A stretch of DNA of 64,000 bases from Psychroserpens sp. Hel_I_66 (GCF_000799465.1 NZ_JUGU01000001.1:3120501-3184500), one strand, 5' to 3'. Positions 1 through 8,554 are shown, counted from the first letter of the stretch. Notes: generated from the letters alone by a model not told the origin. Numbers and translations are program-made.

Positions 1-487
1 ATTGACCATCATGATAAACGACACCACCTTTAAGATTGTTTGTTTCAAGCGTTGATAATCTTGAAATGGTTTCGGATTTTTTTATTCTAATTGATTTTCC
101 GAAGCTTAATTTGCCAGAAAGGAAATCATAAACTTTTAACCCGACTGTATAAAATATATTGTCCCACCATTTATAATTAGGGATAATAAATGATTGGTTG
201 CTAACCAAATGTGATGCGTTTTTTAGCATCAGGCCTCTTTCGTAAAGTGCTTCGCGAACTAAATCAATATTGCCCTGGGCCAAATACCTTACGCCTCCGT
301 GAACTAATTTTGTGCTTCGGCTCGATGTGCCTTTGGCAAAGTCAACTTGCTCTAAAAGCAACGTTTTATAGCCTCTTGTTGTACAGTCTAAAGCTACTCC
401 TAGCCCTGTTGCGCCACCACCAATGATAATAACATCCCAGTCTTGAGTAGATTTTAACTGATTTAGTAAGTTTTCCCTTTTAAACAC
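1..487 (-). CDS. glpD: Glycerol-3-phosphate dehydrogenase, FAD-dependent (partial, N-terminal part)
   Basis: The reading frame starts at a GTG (487-485) and stays open to the window edge, so about 162 N-terminal residues are visible. The protein begins MFKRENLLNQLK and has an FAD-binding dinucleotide fold motif, IIIGGGATGLG, at residues 20-30. The GlpD-type stretch SSRSTKLVHGGVRYL follows around residues 50-65. The family oxidises sn-glycerol 3-phosphate to dihydroxyacetone phosphate at the membrane, feeding electrons to quinone. No ATG is available near the fold, which makes GTG the natural start. A DeoR-family regulator is transcribed divergently from the shared 138-bp spacer, the arrangement expected for a glycerol regulon. 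The C-terminal domain lies outside the window. Confidence 0.9.
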   Translation of the reverse strand, partial: MFKRENLLNQLKSTQDWDVIIIGGGATGLGVALDCTTRGYKTLLLEQVDFAKGTSSRSTKLVHGGVRYLAQGNIDLVREALYERGLMLKNASHLVSNQSFIIPNYKWWDNIFYTVGLKVYDFLSGKLSFGKSIRIKKSETISRLSTLETNNLKGGVVYHDGQ

Positions 488-562
488 AAATTTGTTGTTA
501 CAATTAATTTCAAATATATAAAATAATATCCAATACGAAAGAAAATGAAACATATTTTAATA

Positions 563-597
563 AAATGAAATATAATTTATAATTTAATATTTCATTT
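563..597. promoter_or_regulatory. Inverted-repeat operator between glpD and the DeoR-family gene
   Basis: An 11-bp perfect inverted repeat, AAATGAAATAT (563-573) and ATATTTCATTT (587-597), lies in the divergent promoter region. A third half-site, AAATGAAACAT, is at 543-553 and TTTCGTTTT is at 601-608. Repeated TTTCRTTT-type half-sites are common operators of DeoR-family repressors, so autoregulation plus glpD control by the neighbouring regulator is a reasonable inference. Confidence 0.6.
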
Positions 598-610
598 AGT
601 TTCGTTTTAT

Positions 611-618
611 TATATTTG
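611..618 (+). promoter_or_regulatory. Flavobacterial -7 box for the DeoR-family gene
   Basis: TATATTTG matches the Bacteroidota TAnnTTTG -7 consensus and ends 7 nt before the ATG at 626, predicting a very short leader. Confidence 0.6.
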
Positions 619-625
619 CTTCTGT

Positions 626-1381
626 ATGAAAAGACATCAAGACATATTGAATAGACTTGCGAAGGAAAAACATCTTGAGGTTTTAGAATTATGTGAGATC
701 TTAGACGTGTCTGCGGTAACGATTAGAAAAGATTTAAAATTATTGGAACAAAAAGGGTTGCTTCATAGAACTCATGGAGGAGCATCCTTAGAAAACCCGT
801 ATATAAATGAGCGGACGGTTGTTGATAAGGAGAAAATTTCCGTAGAAGAAAAAAATGGGATTGCTCAATTGGCAGCAACAAGAATTGTTGAAAACGACTC
901 TATCCTAATTGCGTCTGGTACAACGGTACAAGCTTTGTCCAAGTTTGTAAAAGCACAAAATAAGCTCACTGTGATTACGTCTTCCCTACATGTGGTTCTA
1001 AATTTAATTCACGATAAGAGCATTGAGATTTTACAATTGGGTGGTTATATAAGGCACAGTTCTGTATCTGTAATTGGAAACTATACAGAGTATATTTTAA
1101 AAAACGTGTCCTGTAGTAAGCTGTTTTTAGGTGTAGATGGTATTGATTTAGATTATGGATTATCCACAACGAATCTTGAAGAAGCGGAATTAAATAAGAA
1201 AATGCTCAACGCAGCTCAAAAAGTGATTGTCTTGGCAGACTCTTCTAAGTTTGGGAAAAAGAGTTTTGCTCGTATTTGTGATTTGTCCCAAATTCATGAA
1301 ATTATAACAGATAAGGGAATTTCAAGCTCCATTAAAAAGAAGCTTGAAGAGAAAGATATTAAAGTAACTATAGTTGACTAA
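626..1381 (+). CDS. DeoR/GlpR-family transcriptional repressor
   Basis: The 251-aa length is typical for DeoR-family regulators. The N-terminal helix-turn-helix (about residues 4-58) contains the signature run LDVSAVTIRKDLKLLEQKGL followed by HRTHGGA. The C-terminal DeoRC sugar-phosphate-sensing domain shows ILIASGTTVQAL, KLFLGVDGIDLDYGLS and ADSSKFGKKSF, all characteristic of the family. It is divergent from the glpD fragment, so glycerol 3-phosphate or a related sugar phosphate is the likely effector. The sulfatase gene starts 27 bp downstream on the same strand and could be co-transcribed, although a functional link is not obvious. Confidence 0.88.
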   Translation: MKRHQDILNRLAKEKHLEVLELCEILDVSAVTIRKDLKLLEQKGLLHRTHGGASLENPYINERTVVDKEKISVEEKNGIAQLAATRIVENDSILIASGTTVQALSKFVKAQNKLTVITSSLHVVLNLIHDKSIEILQLGGYIRHSSVSVIGNYTEYILKNVSCSKLFLGVDGIDLDYGLSTTNLEEAELNKKMLNAAQKVIVLADSSKFGKKSFARICDLSQIHEIITDKGISSSIKKKLEEKDIKVTIVD

Positions 1382-1408
1382 ATAAATTACCATAAAAGAT
1401 TTATAAAA

Positions 1409-2911
1409 ATGAAACATTCTTTTTTTCTAATGCTTGTTGCAGTATTGTTTTCTTGTAATTCTAAAAAAGAAAATATAGAAATTTCTCAAAGCGAAAGCCA
1501 AAACCAAAAGCAAGACAAACCAAACATTATCTTGATTGTTGTGGATGATCAGGGATATGCCGATTTTACGCCTTTTGATAATCATGATGAAACGGTTTCT
1601 ACACCAAACATTTCAAGACTTGGTGCCTCGGGCACTGTGTTTACGCAAGCTTATGTCACTGCTCCAGTTTGCAGTCCTTCAAGAGCAGGAATCTTGACTG
1701 GTAAAAATCAATTTCGTTGGGATAAACCAGCAAGTTGGGGGCCAGGATTACCTGATAGTGTCAAAACGATTGCAGAATATTTAAAAGAAGCAGGTTACGC
1801 AACAGCAAGAATTGGAAAGAATGATTTAGGTCGAAATTTTCATAAAAATGATGTGCGAGAATACCCTTTAAACCATGGCTATGACGAATTTTTAGGGTTT
1901 TCTGCTCACGCACATGATTACTGGTTAAACTCACAAAGCATAAAAGAGCGTACTCCAGATCCATATGGTACAAGCGCCTTGCTTGGACCATTGATGCATA
2001 ATATGGGAGAAAAAAGTTATGAAGAAGGGTATTTGACAGATATTTTTACTGATGAATCTATAGCCTACATGAAACAAAAAAGAGATAAGCCTTTCTTTTT
2101 AACCTTGTCTTACAATGCGGTTCACCACTTAATACATGAAGTACCTAAAAAATATCTGGATAAATATAATGTAAAGGTAATCCCAAATTACGATCCCGAT
2201 AGTTTAGTGGCTTATGGAAAGCATAAGGAGGGAACTTACTCTGCTTATTATGATAAGTATTCTAGGGTTGGAGCTATAAATACAACAGATTTACGAAATT
2301 ATTATTTAGCAAATCTCAACTGTCTAGACGATAATATTGGTAGGGTATTGGATGCTTTAAAAGAAAACGATTTAGAAAAAAATACGCTTATAGTTTTTAT
2401 TTCAGATAATGGAGGTTCACCATTAACTGGAGCCAATAACGCTCCATTAACGGGTGGAAAATATTCACTTTGGGAAGGCGGAATTAGAGTGCCAATGGCT
2501 GTAAGCTGGCCTGGAGAAATTGAGGCAGGAAAAACAGTTACCCAATATGTGTCTGCAACAGATATCTTGCCAACATTAGCAAAAGCAGGAGGTGCAACAG
2601 TCACCGATAAGGATATTGACGGTATTGATTTGTTCAGTCCACAAGACGATCGATTGTTAGTTTGGAAATGGCAGAAAACCTGGGCAGCGAGACAAGGCAA
2701 ATGGAAAATTACCAATGCCAAAGAAAACCATTGGAAAAGTGAACCATCCAATCAATACATCGCACCAATTAGAGATGATTTAACGATTAAGCTTTTTGAC
2801 ATTGAAAATGATCCTGGCGAACGAAATGATGTTTCTGAAGATCATCCTGAAATCGTAAAACAATTACAAGACGCTTACAATAACTGGTGCGAAGTAAATA
2901 TCATAAAGTAG
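1409..2911 (+). CDS. Lipoprotein sulfatase (arylsulfatase family)
   Basis: A 500-aa protein with a lipoprotein signal ending in the lipobox LFSC (Cys16). The alkaline phosphatase-like fold is evident: metal-binding DD at residues 46-47, and the sulfatase signature C88-S-P-S-R92 followed by AGILTG, whose Cys is converted to formylglycine by an anaerobic-type or FGE maturase. Later metal-ligand segments include VFISDNGGSPLTG and the C-terminal FDIENDPGERND typical of sulfatases. It probably removes sulfate esters from marine polysaccharides or other sulfated compounds at the cell surface. No SusC/SusD or glycosidase neighbours are present, so this is an isolated sulfatase rather than part of a visible utilisation locus. 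Its 3' end overlaps the convergent gene by 11 bp. Confidence 0.88.
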   Translation: MKHSFFLMLVAVLFSCNSKKENIEISQSESQNQKQDKPNIILIVVDDQGYADFTPFDNHDETVSTPNISRLGASGTVFTQAYVTAPVCSPSRAGILTGKNQFRWDKPASWGPGLPDSVKTIAEYLKEAGYATARIGKNDLGRNFHKNDVREYPLNHGYDEFLGFSAHAHDYWLNSQSIKERTPDPYGTSALLGPLMHNMGEKSYEEGYLTDIFTDESIAYMKQKRDKPFFLTLSYNAVHHLIHEVPKKYLDKYNVKVIPNYDPDSLVAYGKHKEGTYSAYYDKYSRVGAINTTDLRNYYLANLNCLDDNIGRVLDALKENDLEKNTLIVFISDNGGSPLTGANNAPLTGGKYSLWEGGIRVPMAVSWPGEIEAGKTVTQYVSATDILPTLAKAGGATVTDKDIDGIDLFSPQDDRLLVWKWQKTWAARQGKWKITNAKENHWKSEPSNQYIAPIRDDLTIKLFDIENDPGERNDVSEDHPEIVKQLQDAYNNWCEVNIIK

Positions 2912-3326
2912 AATATTTAAACAACTTTAATCGTTGGGCAAGTACTACATCGGTTTTGTAAAAGATTATAAAATCTGCAAACACTCTGTTGGTTTTATCC
3001 CTTGGTGATTTTGTGTTAAATCGCGCTTTAGAATTATTAAAATCGAGTGTGTATTTTGAGTCAAGATCTGAAGCTTCCGCAGAAAAAGTTATGACTTTGT
3101 TTTCTAAAGTCCATGTGCCTTTTCCGTAAGAACGGGTTTCTTTTGGAATTCCGTTTGCTATAAACCTATAATGATAAAACTCAAAAGTTCCATCGTGATT
3201 TAAGGTGAGTTTGCGTATGTGGCTAAACTCATCGGTATCTGATTTTATTTGATACACACCAGCAACGTCTTGAGCATTTAAAATAAATGCGTGGAACAGG
3301 AATAATAAGAGTAATAGATGTTTCAT
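2901..3326 (-). CDS. Small exported protein of unknown function (lipocalin-like pattern)
   Basis: A 141-aa protein with a Sec signal peptide (MKHLLLLLFLFHAFILNAQ). The body, GVYQIKSDTDEFSHIRKLTLNHDGTFEFYHY followed later by GKGTWTLENKVITFSAE, has the beta-strand rhythm of small lipocalin-like or META-type proteins in which a response term and a plain term alternate. I cannot assign it to a named family. Its ATG overlaps the stop of the upstream anti-sigma/TonB gene (ATGA), implying translational coupling and membership in the sigma-factor operon. Confidence 0.65.
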   Translation of the reverse strand: MKHLLLLLFLFHAFILNAQDVAGVYQIKSDTDEFSHIRKLTLNHDGTFEFYHYRFIANGIPKETRSYGKGTWTLENKVITFSAEASDLDSKYTLDFNNSKARFNTKSPRDKTNRVFADFIIFYKTDVVLAQRLKLFKYSTL

Positions 3327-5512
3327 AATTTATCAAAGTTACTATTTAATTGTTCTAATTCGGTTTTGAGTTGATCGATACTTACCTCTTTAAAATTCAA
3401 ATTGATATTTGGATTTATTTCTGTTTTCGTTTCAACCATATCGTAATAGAGTTTTCCGTTTTTCCTTTTTATAGCTACTAAAACGATGTCTTCATTGTCT
3501 GCAATAGTTCTAAAATCATAAAAACCATTCGTTTTCCAGCTTGGTAAAACCGAGTTATAAGCTTTAAATACCATGCTTATACTCGCGCCATCGGCATCTT
3601 TTATTTTGAGTTTATATGTTATTTGTTTTTTTCTTCCGTTGATAAAGCGATCGCAATTGATCCAACCTAAATTTGATGTTCTGAGCACATAGTAACCTAC
3701 GTCTTTTGATGAAATGCTTACATCATCAACATCGCTTAATCTTGTTTCAAATTCTTTTGTAGTTATAACTTCTGTGCCAACTGCAAATCTTTTTTTAGGT
3801 ACTAATTCAAAAATACGTGTTGATGGTATTTGAGTAGTTCCCCAAAGTTTTCTAATGATATGTCCTCCTCGAGTAATAGAATCATCCTCAAGAATTTTAA
3901 ATTTTGTGTTTTTCATCTCAAATAATGGCTTGCGTAACATTACTGTTGGTTCTGATTCTAAACCTAAAACACCAAAGAGGCGAATCAATTTTTCTTTTTT
4001 ATATTGTCTCCATTTATCTGCGAATGTTGAATCTACAGGGAAATCCTTGTCATGCATCACTTCTCGTATAGTCTGCACAATACCTCTTGAAGTAGAATAG
4101 AGCGTGTCCATTTCAATACCACTAACAACTTGTCGATTTATTCCAATAGAATCTTGGATTCTAGTAGTTATAAAATTTGCAGAGCCATTTTCCGTATCAA
4201 ACTGACTAGAATTTTGTTCGCCATCAATTTCAAAAACAATAGGTAAAGAATAAGGCACGTTAACAGGTTTCCCACGTTGCATCCCAGGAATCATTTTAGG
4301 CAATAAACCAATCACACGATCTGCTTGTTCGCTCAGTCTTGGGTGAGACCCTCTAGATTGAATAAAAATCACATTTCCATCTTTGTCAATTTTAAATATG
4401 GAGTTGATGCGCTGCCTCCCAGATAATCCTAACCCTATCGCAACCTTAGTATTAAATCTGGTTGTTATAAATTTAGAAATAGCATCACTTGTACATTTTT
4501 TACGAGCTTCATTTGTGCCTTCATTTTCACATCCTGGGAAAGTTGGAACTTGCTCAACTACGTTAAAAGGCACATCAATGTGGTCTTCAATTTCTTCTTC
4601 GGAAATATCTAGGTCTTCCAATATTTCATCGTTTTGAAGCGTCCAATTAATATTTTCATCTTCCCATTCTCCGTTAAATAACTGCATTCCTTTCTTTTTG
4701 TTTTTCGTCGGAAATGAGATTTCTATCGGTTTATCGTCTTTTAAATTCAAATCTGTACCACCTTGTTTAGCCTCAATAAAAAGCATACCTCCAGTTTCTA
4801 GTTGTTTTCCGTTAGACACTGTGGAAAGATTTGCCAAAAGGATATCTGAGAGTTTGTAATATTCTGTGACTTTTAATTCTATTGTTCCGTTTATGGTTTT
4901 TCCCGTTTTGGAATTGACAAAAGACCCTTTACTAATTTTTAAAACGGTTCCCTCTTTACATATTATAGTGGTATCGTTTTGAGTATTAAAACTAATGGTT
5001 TGCGGTCGTTTTTTTATCTCAAGATTAGTTGTAGACGCTATACCGAGTTTTGAACTATTTGATGTTGTTTTGTAACTTACTTGGTAACTGGATTGTTTTT
5101 CAATGGTATCTGTTATGTCTTCGGAAACGTCTAAACTTGAATCAATTTCATTATTTTCAATAAAAGTAGAATCAATAACTGTGGTTTTAGAGTTATCAGA
5201 TTTTGGAGCTAGTTCATTTTCGGAAGTATTAAAAACCAACGTGTACAACATCACCATTGCTCCAAGAATCACGATAGATATTCCTGCAATTTTTAACCAT
5301 TTCTCAACTTTATAAGCGCGTTTTGCTTTTTGGATATCGGTTTTAATTTCTATGCGTTCTATGCCATTTACAAAGACGATATGTTGTTGGTAAATGGTAT
5401 TGAATTCACTGTCATTTTGTAGTTTAGATTCAAAATTCAATCGCACTTCTTTTGAAAGCAGGTTGTTGAGGTAATCGTTAATGAGTTCTATATATTGTGT
5501 GTAAGTTTCCAT
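3323..5512 (-). CDS. Membrane anti-sigma-like protein with periplasmic TonB C-terminal domain
   Basis: Starting at the ATG at 5512 (METYTQYIELINDY) gives 729 aa and a clean 11-bp gap from the sigma-factor gene. An upstream ATG at 5581 would overlap the sigma gene by 58 bp. The N-terminal 65 residues resemble cytoplasmic anti-sigma regions of Bacteroidota (YLNNLLSKEVRLNFESKL). A single membrane helix follows (IAGISIVILGAMVMLYTLVF). The periplasmic part contains a beta-rich segment around KGSFVNSKTGKTINGTIEL and a TonB C-terminal-like domain (VPTFPGCENEGT, then FKIDKDGNVIFIQSRG). The architecture suggests a membrane sensor that sequesters the adjacent sigma factor. The TonB-like domain may sense rather than energise transport, because no ExbB/ExbD is nearby. 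Confidence 0.75.
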   Translation of the reverse strand: METYTQYIELINDYLNNLLSKEVRLNFESKLQNDSEFNTIYQQHIVFVNGIERIEIKTDIQKAKRAYKVEKWLKIAGISIVILGAMVMLYTLVFNTSENELAPKSDNSKTTVIDSTFIENNEIDSSLDVSEDITDTIEKQSSYQVSYKTTSNSSKLGIASTTNLEIKKRPQTISFNTQNDTTIICKEGTVLKISKGSFVNSKTGKTINGTIELKVTEYYKLSDILLANLSTVSNGKQLETGGMLFIEAKQGGTDLNLKDDKPIEISFPTKNKKKGMQLFNGEWEDENINWTLQNDEILEDLDISEEEIEDHIDVPFNVVEQVPTFPGCENEGTNEARKKCTSDAISKFITTRFNTKVAIGLGLSGRQRINSIFKIDKDGNVIFIQSRGSHPRLSEQADRVIGLLPKMIPGMQRGKPVNVPYSLPIVFEIDGEQNSSQFDTENGSANFITTRIQDSIGINRQVVSGIEMDTLYSTSRGIVQTIREVMHDKDFPVDSTFADKWRQYKKEKLIRLFGVLGLESEPTVMLRKPLFEMKNTKFKILEDDSITRGGHIIRKLWGTTQIPSTRIFELVPKKRFAVGTEVITTKEFETRLSDVDDVSISSKDVGYYVLRTSNLGWINCDRFINGRKKQITYKLKIKDADGASISMVFKAYNSVLPSWKTNGFYDFRTIADNEDIVLVAIKRKNGKLYYDMVETKTEINPNINLNFKEVSIDQLKTELEQLNSNFDKL

Positions 5513-5523
5513 GCGTTCTGTGT

Positions 5524-6066
5524 TTAGGATTGAACCGATTTTAGTTTGGTTTGATAAATGTCTTTTGCTTTTTTTAAGCACTTATACTTCTGGTTTTTTG
5601 CAATTTTTGCAGATTTGAATTGCATCACTTTTGAGATGTCATTAAACGACATCGCTTTTTGATAAAACAGTTGTAAGAGTTGTTGACATCGTTTTCCAAT
5701 TTCTAGAAAAGCATGTTCGGCAAGTTGGTATTTTTTTTCTTCAATGACCTCTTGAAATACTTGAACGTCTTGCGCATTGAGTTCTTGTAATTGTTTTTTG
5801 GTGTGGCTCTTTTGAAGATCAGACCATACAAATCGGGATACCGAATATAGATAGGTATAAAACGAAGAGGTGAGTTTGAATTCTGATTTTTGAAGATTTC
5901 GATTTAAAATAATCAGTGCTTCTTGAAACACATCACTCGCATCATCTTTACTGCCACCTTTTGAAAGTACTAGTTTTTCAATTTTAGGGTAGAGATGATA
6001 AAGTTTTTTGAATGCCTTATCCCGTTGACCGTTTTTAAAAAGTACTAAAATGTCTTGATCACTCAT
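5524..6066 (-). CDS. ECF-type RNA polymerase sigma factor
   Basis: A 180-aa protein with sigma-70 region 2 (KDDASDVFQEALIILNRN, about residues 40-57) and region 4 (CQQLLQLFYQKAMSFNDISK, about residues 125-145). The region 4 helix-turn-helix is slightly atypical: the second helix reads QFKSAKIAKNQKYKCLKKAK instead of the usual S-E-x-T-V-x-x-x-x-x-R-A. It is the first gene of a probable three-gene operon with a membrane anti-sigma/TonB protein and a small exported protein, consistent with a cell-envelope signalling module. The regulon cannot be read from the window. Confidence 0.85.
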   Translation of the reverse strand: MSDQDILVLFKNGQRDKAFKKLYHLYPKIEKLVLSKGGSKDDASDVFQEALIILNRNLQKSEFKLTSSFYTYLYSVSRFVWSDLQKSHTKKQLQELNAQDVQVFQEVIEEKKYQLAEHAFLEIGKRCQQLLQLFYQKAMSFNDISKVMQFKSAKIAKNQKYKCLKKAKDIYQTKLKSVQS

Positions 6067-6175
6067 ACATGCTTTTACTTATTAATGGTCAATATTTAAA
6101 AAGGTCTCCTCAATTTATGAAGTTAATTTAAAAAAAGAGAATGTTAATATTAAATCATGGTTGAAAAAAAATCAA

Positions 6176-6183
6176 TAATTTTG
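6176..6183 (+). promoter_or_regulatory. -7 box upstream of the 49-aa membrane peptide gene
   Basis: TAATTTTG matches TAnnTTTG and lies about 55 bp before the ATG at 6239. No convincing -33 TTG at standard spacing was seen. Confidence 0.4.
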
Positions 6184-6238
6184 AATAACATTTTTTTGAG
6201 GTGTTTAATAGGCATCTACATCAATAAATTTATTACTA

Positions 6239-6388
6239 ATGGATTTTTTAAATCTTATTACAGGAAAAGTAGGTTTTATGCTGCTTGCAATGCTGGCTTT
6301 AGCATTGTTTATGTTCAGAAAATATAAATCTGAACGTTATTTCAAAGACGTTGAAAAGCGAATAAAGGAAAGGCAAAATAAACATTAA
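6239..6388 (+). CDS. Small single-pass membrane protein, 49 aa
   Basis: An ATG-initiated frame encoding MDFLNLITGKVGFMLLAMLA followed by LALFMFRKYKSERYFKDVEK and a basic tail, ending at the TAA at 6386-6388. It has one hydrophobic helix (about residues 9-26) and a positively charged cytosolic tail, the pattern of small membrane-anchored peptides. It stops directly beside the convergent J-domain gene with no intergenic base. A -7-like box sits upstream. Function unknown; the clean hydropathy and promoter support it being real. Confidence 0.5.
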   Translation: MDFLNLITGKVGFMLLAMLALALFMFRKYKSERYFKDVEKRIKERQNKH

Positions 6389-7171
6389 TTAAAAACCGCG
6401 TTCCTTTTGTAATTGCTCGTAAGCTTTTTGCACTTGTCTAAATTTTTCTTCTGCACCTGCCTGATGTTCTTTACCTAAATGAATTACTTTATCTGGATGG
6501 TATTTTTTTGCCATAGTTCTATAGGCTTTTTTAACTTCATCATCGGTTGCTTCTTTAGTGATTTCTAAAATTTTGTAAGCGTTATCGCTACTGTTGTAAA
6601 ACATGGCCTTTATGCTTCCGTAGTCTCGGGAACTGATGCCTAAATAGCCAGAGATCATATAGATTTGAGAGACTTCATCTTCGGTAACCATACCGTCTGC
6701 TTTTGCGATTCCGAAGAGAAAATGAAGCAATTGTAATCGTGAAGAATGATCCATCATTTCACGAATTTGTAAACATACTTTACGGGTTGGGATTTGTTGC
6801 TTACTTACGTTTTTGAAGAGTCTAAATGCGTGATTGGCTCTATCTTTACCGTACATGCTTACAAATTGCTGGCGCACATAATCGAGTTCGCTTTGATCTT
6901 GTTTACCATCTGCTTTGATAATTACAGATGCCAGTATTAAAAGGCTTACCTCAAAATCACCAGATCGGGTTTGAGGCCTGGTTTGTGATCTTGTATATGT
7001 TGTGCGCTGTTTTTGCTGTGTTTTTGGTCCAGAGTTTCCTTCTCCCAATAAAAAACCTCCACCTTCTGCAGCACCATCGATCAAACTTCCAATGGCAAGT
7101 CCAATTATAGCACCAATTGGCCCACCAAAAGACCAGCCCAAAGCACCTCCTATCCATTTTGCAAAACTCAT
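6389..7171 (-). CDS. TerB/J-domain protein (DjlA-like)
   Basis: A 260-aa protein. The N-terminus is a glycine-zipper-like hydrophobic segment (GGALGWSFGGPIGAIIGLAI). A TerB-like helical domain covers about residues 70-185 (LLILASVIIKADGKQDQSEL, then GIAKADGMVTEDEVSQIYMI). A C-terminal J domain (about residues 193-258) has the HPD motif in KAYRTMAKKYHPDKVIHLG. The order membrane segment-TerB-J domain matches DjlA-type co-chaperones that stimulate DnaK at the inner membrane. It is monocistronic, with its promoter side facing the bacilliredoxin gene. Confidence 0.85.
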   Translation of the reverse strand: MSFAKWIGGALGWSFGGPIGAIIGLAIGSLIDGAAEGGGFLLGEGNSGPKTQQKQRTTYTRSQTRPQTRSGDFEVSLLILASVIIKADGKQDQSELDYVRQQFVSMYGKDRANHAFRLFKNVSKQQIPTRKVCLQIREMMDHSSRLQLLHFLFGIAKADGMVTEDEVSQIYMISGYLGISSRDYGSIKAMFYNSSDNAYKILEITKEATDDEVKKAYRTMAKKYHPDKVIHLGKEHQAGAEEKFRQVQKAYEQLQKERGF

Positions 7172-7245
7172 AAACTATAGATTTTATTTATATTCAAATA
7201 TACTATTTGTTAGTATAAATGGTATAGACTTTGTTACACAATTGG

Positions 7246-7253
7246 TATCTTTG
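7246..7253 (+). promoter_or_regulatory. -7 box for the bacilliredoxin gene
   Basis: TATCTTTG matches the TAnnTTTG consensus 34 bp upstream of the ATG at 7288. Confidence 0.55.
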
Positions 7254-7287
7254 TAACTTAAATCAATAATAATTAAATATAAAATAT

Positions 7288-7698
7288 ATGTATCCAGCAG
7301 AATTAGTAAAACCAATGCGTGAGGATTTAACCAAAGTTGGTTTTGAAGAATTACAAACAGCAGATGCAGTAGATACTGCTTTAGCAAAAGAAGGCACAAC
7401 ATTAGTTGTCGTTAATTCGGTTTGCGGTTGTGCAGCTGCCAATGCTCGTCCTGGAGCGAGACAAAGTTTACAAAATGCAAAACGTCCAGATCATATTGTA
7501 ACGGTTTTTGCAGGTGTTGATAAAGAGGCGGTTGATGCTGCGAGAGGGCACATGGTGCCATTTCCACCAAGTTCACCAAGTATCGCTTTATTTAAAGATG
7601 GAGAATTAGTGCACATGTTAGAACGTCACCATATTGAAGGTCGTCCAGCGGAATTAATAGCAGACAATTTAATGGATGCTTACAACAGTCACTGTTAG
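7288..7698 (+). CDS. BrxA/BrxB-family bacilliredoxin (YphP/YqiW type)
   Basis: A 136-aa protein beginning MYPAELVKPMREDLTKVGFE, closely matching the BrxA/BrxB family, with the active-site CGC motif in VVNSVCGCAAANARPGA (about residues 45-60). The length is normal for the family. In Firmicutes these proteins remove bacillithiol from oxidised cysteines. In Bacteroidota the family is widespread, so a thiol-disulfide exchange role is a reasonable inference though the low-molecular-weight thiol partner is not shown here. A strong terminator follows. Confidence 0.88.
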   Translation: MYPAELVKPMREDLTKVGFEELQTADAVDTALAKEGTTLVVVNSVCGCAAANARPGARQSLQNAKRPDHIVTVFAGVDKEAVDAARGHMVPFPPSSPSIALFKDGELVHMLERHHIEGRPAELIADNLMDAYNSHC

Positions 7699-7732
7699 AA
7701 ATAACGCTATTTCAATGAATAGTTAGAAATGA

Positions 7733-7760
7733 AGCCACGATTTTAATCGTGGCTTTTTTT
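7733..7760 (+). terminator. Rho-independent terminator after the bacilliredoxin gene
   Basis: Stem GCCACGAT/ATCGTGGC (8 bp, loop TTTA) followed by a run of seven T. Confidence 0.9.
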
Positions 7761-7805
7761 ATGATTTATTTTCATTTTTTATTTTCATTCAGCTAATTTT
7801 ACCAC

Positions 7806-8543
7806 ATGAGAAAACTTTTGGCATATCCATTAACCGTTTTATATTATTTGGTCTTCGGGTTGACGTTAATCATCTTCCACCCAATACAATGGTTTTGTTT
7901 TAATGTTTTAGGCTATCAAGCCCATAAAAAAAGTGTTGATGCCCTGCAGTTTTGCTTAATGCGCTGTCTCAATATTCTAGGTACACGGTTTACTTGGGAC
8001 AATCCTCATGACATCCCAACAAACAAACCTTTACTTGTCATATCCAACCATCAGAGCACCTATGATATTTCGCCTATAATGTGGTATATGAGAAAACATC
8101 ATATTAAATTTGTTGCAAAAAAAGAATTGGGCAAAGGCATCCCAAGTGTGTCTTACAATCTACGTCATGGTGGCTCGGTTTTAATAGATCGAAAAAATCC
8201 ACGTCGTTCTATACCTCTAATGATGAAATTTGCGGAATATATTGAAAAGACTAATAGAGCAGGTGTCATTTTCCCTGAAGGTACTAGAAGTAAAGATGGT
8301 TACCCAAAGCCTTTTAAAACAAAAGGTGTAGAAATTTTAATCAAAAAAATGCCATCCTCTTTAATTGTGCCAATAACCGTTAATAATTCTTGGAAAATGT
8401 TTCGCTACGGAAAATTCCCAATGGGAATTGGAAATCATATTAAATTCACTATACATAAACCCATAGAAATCGCTAACTTTACAGATAGACAGGCATTGTT
8501 AACAGATGTAGAAAACATTATTGTCAATGCTATTACTCATTAA
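7806..8543 (+). CDS. plsC: 1-acyl-sn-glycerol-3-phosphate acyltransferase
   Basis: A 245-aa protein. The acyltransferase block I motif NHQSTYD (NHX4D, about residues 81-87) and block III FPEGTRSKDG (about residues 158-167) are intact, with a hydrophobic N-terminal segment (YPLTVLYYLVFGLTLIIF). It transfers an acyl group to lysophosphatidic acid to make phosphatidic acid at the inner membrane. The acyl-ACP desaturase gene begins 11 bp downstream, so phospholipid assembly and fatty-acid unsaturation are probably co-expressed. Confidence 0.9.
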   Translation: MRKLLAYPLTVLYYLVFGLTLIIFHPIQWFCFNVLGYQAHKKSVDALQFCLMRCLNILGTRFTWDNPHDIPTNKPLLVISNHQSTYDISPIMWYMRKHHIKFVAKKELGKGIPSVSYNLRHGGSVLIDRKNPRRSIPLMMKFAEYIEKTNRAGVIFPEGTRSKDGYPKPFKTKGVEILIKKMPSSLIVPITVNNSWKMFRYGKFPMGIGNHIKFTIHKPIEIANFTDRQALLTDVENIIVNAITH

Positions 8544-8554
8544 TAAAATAGTTT

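Noticed and set aside
211..426. Plus-strand frame of 71 codons
   Set aside because: Lies opposite the glpD reading frame, which has a clear FAD-binding motif and family sequence; a shadow frame.
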